Below are positions 5,198 to 8,732 of a stretch of 8,732 bases of DNA, one piece after another; positions within the stretch are counted from its first letter, which is position 1, and every line of letters starts with the position of its first letter. This DNA comes from Synergistes sp. GTDB taxonomy: Bacteria > Synergistota > Synergistia > Synergistales > Synergistaceae. Under the pieces are notes generated by a model. That model saw only the letters and a list, made by a program, of their open reading frames with translations. It did not search any database and was not told where the DNA came from. The DNA lies in assembly GCA_016288355.1 (NCBI GenBank), contig JAEEYY010000167.1, positions 1 through 8,732 of the forward strand, in the 5' to 3' direction. Made by a program: the position numbers and the translations under genes.

Positions 5198-7393
5198 ATG
5201 AGTGAAACAGAGGTGAAGACGAACCTGATCCCGCCGGTCTCTTTCGAAGAGTTCGCGCCTCCTTCACGCGAGGGGTGGCACGATGAAGCGGTAACGGCTC
5301 TGAAAGGCGCGCCTTTTGAAAAACGTATGTACACCCCTACATACGAAGGCATAACGCTTGAACCTATCTATACTCTGGCAGACCTCGAAGGGCTGCAGGG
5401 CATCGACGGCCTGCCCGGAGAAGCGCCCTTCCTGCGCGGCACAAACAGTGCAGGATATATGGCTTCTCCATGGAAGATAGCGCAGGGGACCGCAAGCGTT
5501 CTGCCGAAAGAGGCGAACAAAGCAGTAAAGCACGAGCTCGCAAAGGGCGCGACCGTGCTGAATTTCCAGGTCGACAGATGCACAAGATACGGCATCGACC
5601 CGGACATTGCTCTTTTCCGGGGAGACTATCGGGGCGTCTCGCTTGCAACACTGAACGACGCCGACGAAATGCTCGACGGTCTTGACTTCACAAAGACCCC
5701 GCTCCATATTTACGCCGGCGCGTCCGCGGCCCCGCTGCTTGCGCTGGTAGCTGCGCGCTCACGCGCACGCGGAGACGGAGCAAAATTCAAAAACGCGCTC
5801 GGCTGCATAGGGGCCGATCCGCTGGGCGAGCTGGCTGAAAACGGAGAGCTCCCGCTTCCTCTCGACGAGCTGTACGACGAAATGGCTCTTTCGATAAGAT
5901 GGGCGGAAGAGAACGCGCCGCAGCTGAAGACGATACTCGTAAGAGGAGAGGCCTACCACAACGGAGGAGCTTCCGCGACACAGGAAACAGGATACGCGAT
6001 GAGCGCGGCTGCGGCCTATATAAGGGCGATGCAGATCCGCGGCGTTGAGCCTGAAACGACAGTCAAACATATCAAATTCAGCTTCTCCCTGGGGACAAAC
6101 TTCTTCATGGAGATAGCGCGTCTGCGCGCAGCCAGAACTGTATGGGCGCAGATGACCGAAGCGTTCGGGCTGGACGAGGAAAAGTACGGCAGGATAGACA
6201 TCTTTGCCCAGACCTCCCGCTTCACGCCTACGATCTATGACCCGTATGTCAACATACTCCGCTCAACGACACAGGCCTTCTCCGGCGCGGTCGGAGGAGT
6301 AAACGAGATGCAGGTCACCTGTTTCGACGACGCTGTGCGTCCGAGCGGAGAGCTTTCTCAGCGTATCGCAAGAAACATACAGATAATGCTGCAGACCGAA
6401 TTCGACATGCTGCAGCCTGTCGATCCGGCGGGCGGTTCATGGTATGTCGAGAACCTCACCGCAAAATGTGCGGAAGCGATACTGGCCGTCATACAGAAAG
6501 TCGAAAGCGACGGCGGCATGTACAGCGCGCTCAAGTCAGGCGCCGTGCAGGATGATATAGGAAAAACGCTGAAAGATCGTCTGAAGAACCTTGCCACACG
6601 CAAAGACCGTGCGGTAGGGACAAATATGTACCCGAACACGCTGGAGAAGCCTCTTGAATGCACTTCCCCGAAAGCGGACGTTCTCTACGCCGAAAGGGCG
6701 AAGGCCATCTCCGGTTTCCGCGGCATGACCGACGCCGGACACGCTGCCGAAAGTCTTTCCAAGGTACTTCAGAGCGTACAGGACGGGGATGCCGGGTTCA
6801 TAGACGCCGTGATAGAGGCCTACATGGCCGGAGCGACGATAGGCGATGTCAGAAAGGCCCTCAACGACGGCTTCAGCGGCAGTGAAAGCGTTAAGGCGAT
6901 AGGCGTGCACCGCTGGACCGAAGAGTTCGAGGCGCTGCGCCGCAGGACCGAAGAATTCACTGAACGCACCGGCAAAAGTATCCGCATATTCCTGGCCAAT
7001 ATGGGACCGATACCGCAGCACAAGGCGCGCGCCGACTTCAGCACCGGTTTCATGGAAGTCGCACACTTTGAGGTGCTGAAAAACAACGGATTCCCGACTC
7101 CGGAAGAAGCCGTGAAGGCCGCCGTTGAATCGGGCGCAAATGTAACGGTCATCTGCTCCACCGACGACACATATCCGGAGCTTGTGCCTGCTGTCGCGAG
7201 CGGCATAAAGAAAGCGGCTCCCGATATGACGATCATTCTTGCCGGAGCTCCGGCTCCCGAGTTCAAGGACCAGTACCTTGAAGCAGGTGTGGACGATTTC
7301 ATACATGTACGGGCAAACTGCTACGCAATACTGAAATCAATACAGGACAAAGCAATAAAAGCAGCGGAGCCCGACGGAGGTGAGAAAGCATAA
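5198..7393 (+). CDS. mutA: methylmalonyl-CoA mutase, small (beta) subunit
   Basis: The 731-residue protein is the non-catalytic partner in heterodimeric methylmalonyl-CoA mutase. It has the N-terminal TIM-barrel domain of the mutase family (about 40-560), with FLRGTNSAGYMASPW (78-92), HNGGASATQETGYAMSAAAAYIR (254-276), GTNFFMEIARLRAARTVWAQM (299-319), RIARNIQIMLQ (389-399) and DPAGGSWYVENLT (409-421). A C-terminal Rossmann-like domain (about 593-715) corresponds to the B12-binding domain but lacks the DxHxxG cobalamin motif: the place reads MGPIPQHKARADF (602-614). That loss is normal for small subunits. It is longer than some actinobacterial MutA proteins (about 640). AAGGGA (5183-5188) lies 9 bases before the ATG. 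The gene is controlled by the upstream cobalamin riboswitch and its stop TAA overlaps the mutB start. Confidence 0.93.
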   Translation: MSETEVKTNLIPPVSFEEFAPPSREGWHDEAVTALKGAPFEKRMYTPTYEGITLEPIYTLADLEGLQGIDGLPGEAPFLRGTNSAGYMASPWKIAQGTASVLPKEANKAVKHELAKGATVLNFQVDRCTRYGIDPDIALFRGDYRGVSLATLNDADEMLDGLDFTKTPLHIYAGASAAPLLALVAARSRARGDGAKFKNALGCIGADPLGELAENGELPLPLDELYDEMALSIRWAEENAPQLKTILVRGEAYHNGGASATQETGYAMSAAAAYIRAMQIRGVEPETTVKHIKFSFSLGTNFFMEIARLRAARTVWAQMTEAFGLDEEKYGRIDIFAQTSRFTPTIYDPYVNILRSTTQAFSGAVGGVNEMQVTCFDDAVRPSGELSQRIARNIQIMLQTEFDMLQPVDPAGGSWYVENLTAKCAEAILAVIQKVESDGGMYSALKSGAVQDDIGKTLKDRLKNLATRKDRAVGTNMYPNTLEKPLECTSPKADVLYAERAKAISGFRGMTDAGHAAESLSKVLQSVQDGDAGFIDAVIEAYMAGATIGDVRKALNDGFSGSESVKAIGVHRWTEEFEALRRRTEEFTERTGKSIRIFLANMGPIPQHKARADFSTGFMEVAHFEVLKNNGFPTPEEAVKAAVESGANVTVICSTDDTYPELVPAVASGIKKAAPDMTIILAGAPAPEFKDQYLEAGVDDFIHVRANCYAILKSIQDKAIKAAEPDGGEKA

Positions 7394-8732
7394 TGCCGTT
7401 CATAAATCCCGATCTTACAAAGCTCAAGCTGAATATGGAGCCGAAACACAAGATCAGTTTCGAAGAGTGGAAAAGCCGTATAGAGAAAGAGACCGGAAAA
7501 TCTTTTGAGAGCCTGCTTCACCGCACGATGGAACAGATCGACGTAGCGCCTCTTTACACAAGAAGCGCTTACGACGGGATGAACCACCTTGCCTATATGC
7601 CGGGCATCCCGCCGTTCCTGCGCGGACCGTATCCCACGATGTACGTAACGCGTCCGTGGACCGTACGTCAGTACGCCGGCTTCTCGACGGCCGAGGAAAG
7701 CAACGCCTTCTACCGCCGCAACCTCGCAGCCGGGCAGAAGGGGCTTTCGATAGCATTTGACCTTGCCACGCACCGCGGCTACGACTCGGATCACCCGCGC
7801 GTCGTGGGAGACGTCGGGAAGGCCGGCGTCGCCGTCGACTCTATCCTTGACATGGAGATACTTTTCTCAGGTATCCCTCTCGGTCAGATGTCGGTCTCTA
7901 TGACGATGAACGGCGCAGTTCTTCCGGTGCTTGCGTTCTACATCGTCGCGGCCGAAGAACAGGGCGTCGACAAATCAGTGCTGTCGGGCACGATACAGAA
8001 CGACATACTGAAAGAGTTCATGGTGCGTAATACCTACATCTACCCGCCGGCGCCGTCGATGAGGATAATAGGCGACATATTCTCATACACTTCGCGCAAC
8101 ATGCCGAAGTTCAACAGCATAAGCATTTCCGGATACCATATGCAGGAAGCGGGAGCGACAGCCGACATAGAGCTCGGCTACACGCTCGCAGACGGCCTTG
8201 AATACATCCGTACCGGCATCCAGGCGGGGCTTACCGTCGACGACTTCGCGCCGCGCCTTTCCTTCTTCTGGGCGATCGGCAAGAACTACTTCATGGAAGT
8301 TGCGAAGATGCGCGCAGGACGCATGCTGTGGGCAAAGATAGTCAAACAGTTCGGCCCCAAGAAGGCCAAGTCGATGGCGCTGCGTACGCACTCGCAGACG
8401 TCCGGATGGAGCCTCACCGCGCAGGACCCGTTCAACAACGTCGCGCGCACCTGCGTCGAAGCGATGGCGGCGGCGCTCGGCCACACGCAGTCGCTGCACA
8501 CCATCGCGCTCGACGTATCGATAGCGCTGCCTACGGACTTCTCGGCGCGCATAGCCCGCAACACCCAGCTTTACATACAGGATGAAACGAGCGTCTGCAA
8601 AGTCATCGACCCGTGGGGCGGTTCGTACTATGTCGAAGCGCTCACAGACGAGCTGATACGCCGCGCCTGGGCCCATATTCAGGAAGTTGAATCGCTCGGC
8701 GGCATGTCCAAGGCCATCGAGACAGGGCTGCC
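7393..8732 (+). CDS. mutB: methylmalonyl-CoA mutase, large catalytic (alpha) subunit, 3' end cut by window edge
   Basis: The ATG overlaps the mutA stop (TAATG), with GGAGGT (7376-7381) 11 bases upstream, so translation is probably coupled. The visible 446 residues cover the substrate-binding TIM barrel; the C-terminal B12-binding domain is beyond the edge. With a constant offset of +5 from Propionibacterium MutB, the substrate residues are present: Y94 (Y89), T200 and Q202 (T195, Q197), R212 (R207), H249 (H244), Q335 (Q330), Q366 and S367 (Q361, S362). The Tyr and Arg point to methylmalonyl-CoA rather than isobutyryl-CoA. The odd point is the following stretch: HTNxLDEA is replaced by HTIALDVS, so I371 and V375 stand where N366 and E370 hold the adenosyl ribose. 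The enzyme interconverts (R)-methylmalonyl-CoA and succinyl-CoA in the cytoplasm. Confidence 0.95.
   Translation, partial: MPFINPDLTKLKLNMEPKHKISFEEWKSRIEKETGKSFESLLHRTMEQIDVAPLYTRSAYDGMNHLAYMPGIPPFLRGPYPTMYVTRPWTVRQYAGFSTAEESNAFYRRNLAAGQKGLSIAFDLATHRGYDSDHPRVVGDVGKAGVAVDSILDMEILFSGIPLGQMSVSMTMNGAVLPVLAFYIVAAEEQGVDKSVLSGTIQNDILKEFMVRNTYIYPPAPSMRIIGDIFSYTSRNMPKFNSISISGYHMQEAGATADIELGYTLADGLEYIRTGIQAGLTVDDFAPRLSFFWAIGKNYFMEVAKMRAGRMLWAKIVKQFGPKKAKSMALRTHSQTSGWSLTAQDPFNNVARTCVEAMAAALGHTQSLHTIALDVSIALPTDFSARIARNTQLYIQDETSVCKVIDPWGGSYYVEALTDELIRRAWAHIQEVESLGGMSKAIETGL

Noticed and set aside
6536..7306. Long open frame of 256 codons on the minus strand inside mutA
   Set aside because: It is antisense to a gene with clear family homology and reads as low-complexity, non-family sequence; GC-rich codon bias produces such frames.
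8083..8676. 197-codon minus-strand frame inside mutB
   Set aside because: Antisense shadow of conserved MutB codons, rich in Arg/Val/Glu, no recognisable motif.

Overview
The window is a stretch of bacterial chromosome, moderately GC-rich but with frequent ATA isoleucine codons. It holds five genes and several well-defined control regions. An ArnT-type lipid-carrier glycosyltransferase suggests a cell with an outer membrane. A methylmalonyl-CoA mutase operon under a cobalamin riboswitch suggests an anaerobe running succinate/propionate carbon flow. Codon style and gene mix fit an amino-acid-fermenting bacterium such as the Synergistota, but this is a tentative guess from memory, with no marker gene in the window to prove it.

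Left part, minus strand. A nucleobase (NCS2) permease (2982-1600) is followed by a strong intrinsic terminator (1531-1574). Next, with its own promoter-like region, comes an ArnT-like glycosyltransferase (1392 to the left edge, 3' end missing). The 245-base divergent region 2983-3227 separates the permease from the plus-strand genes. It holds a LacI-type operator just downstream of the permease -10 box, a spaced inverted repeat over the permease -35 region, an extended -10 for the gene on the right, and a 9-bp leader hairpin.

Middle, plus strand. A gamma-glutamyltransferase-like Ntn hydrolase (3228-4838) has no signal peptide. It has no convincing terminator of its own.

Right part, plus strand. 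A promoter (4874-4903) drives a cobalamin riboswitch (about 4926-5063), a switching region (5064-5135) and an intrinsic terminator (5136-5162). Then come mutA (5198-7393) and mutB (7393 to the right edge, 3' end missing), which overlap by one base and are probably translationally coupled. MutA and MutB form the heterodimeric AdoCbl-dependent methylmalonyl-CoA mutase that interconverts methylmalonyl-CoA and succinyl-CoA.

Two points stand out. First, the pairings that can be drawn by hand suggest that this riboswitch could turn its operon ON with cobalamin, the opposite of the usual B12 riboswitch. That would make sense for an AdoCbl-dependent enzyme. Second, MutB keeps its substrate and active-site residues but lacks the conserved Asn and Glu that hold the ribose of adenosylcobalamin: the usual HTN-x-x-DEA stretch reads HTIALDVS. 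I see no rRNA, tRNA, CRISPR array, insertion sequence or phage gene.
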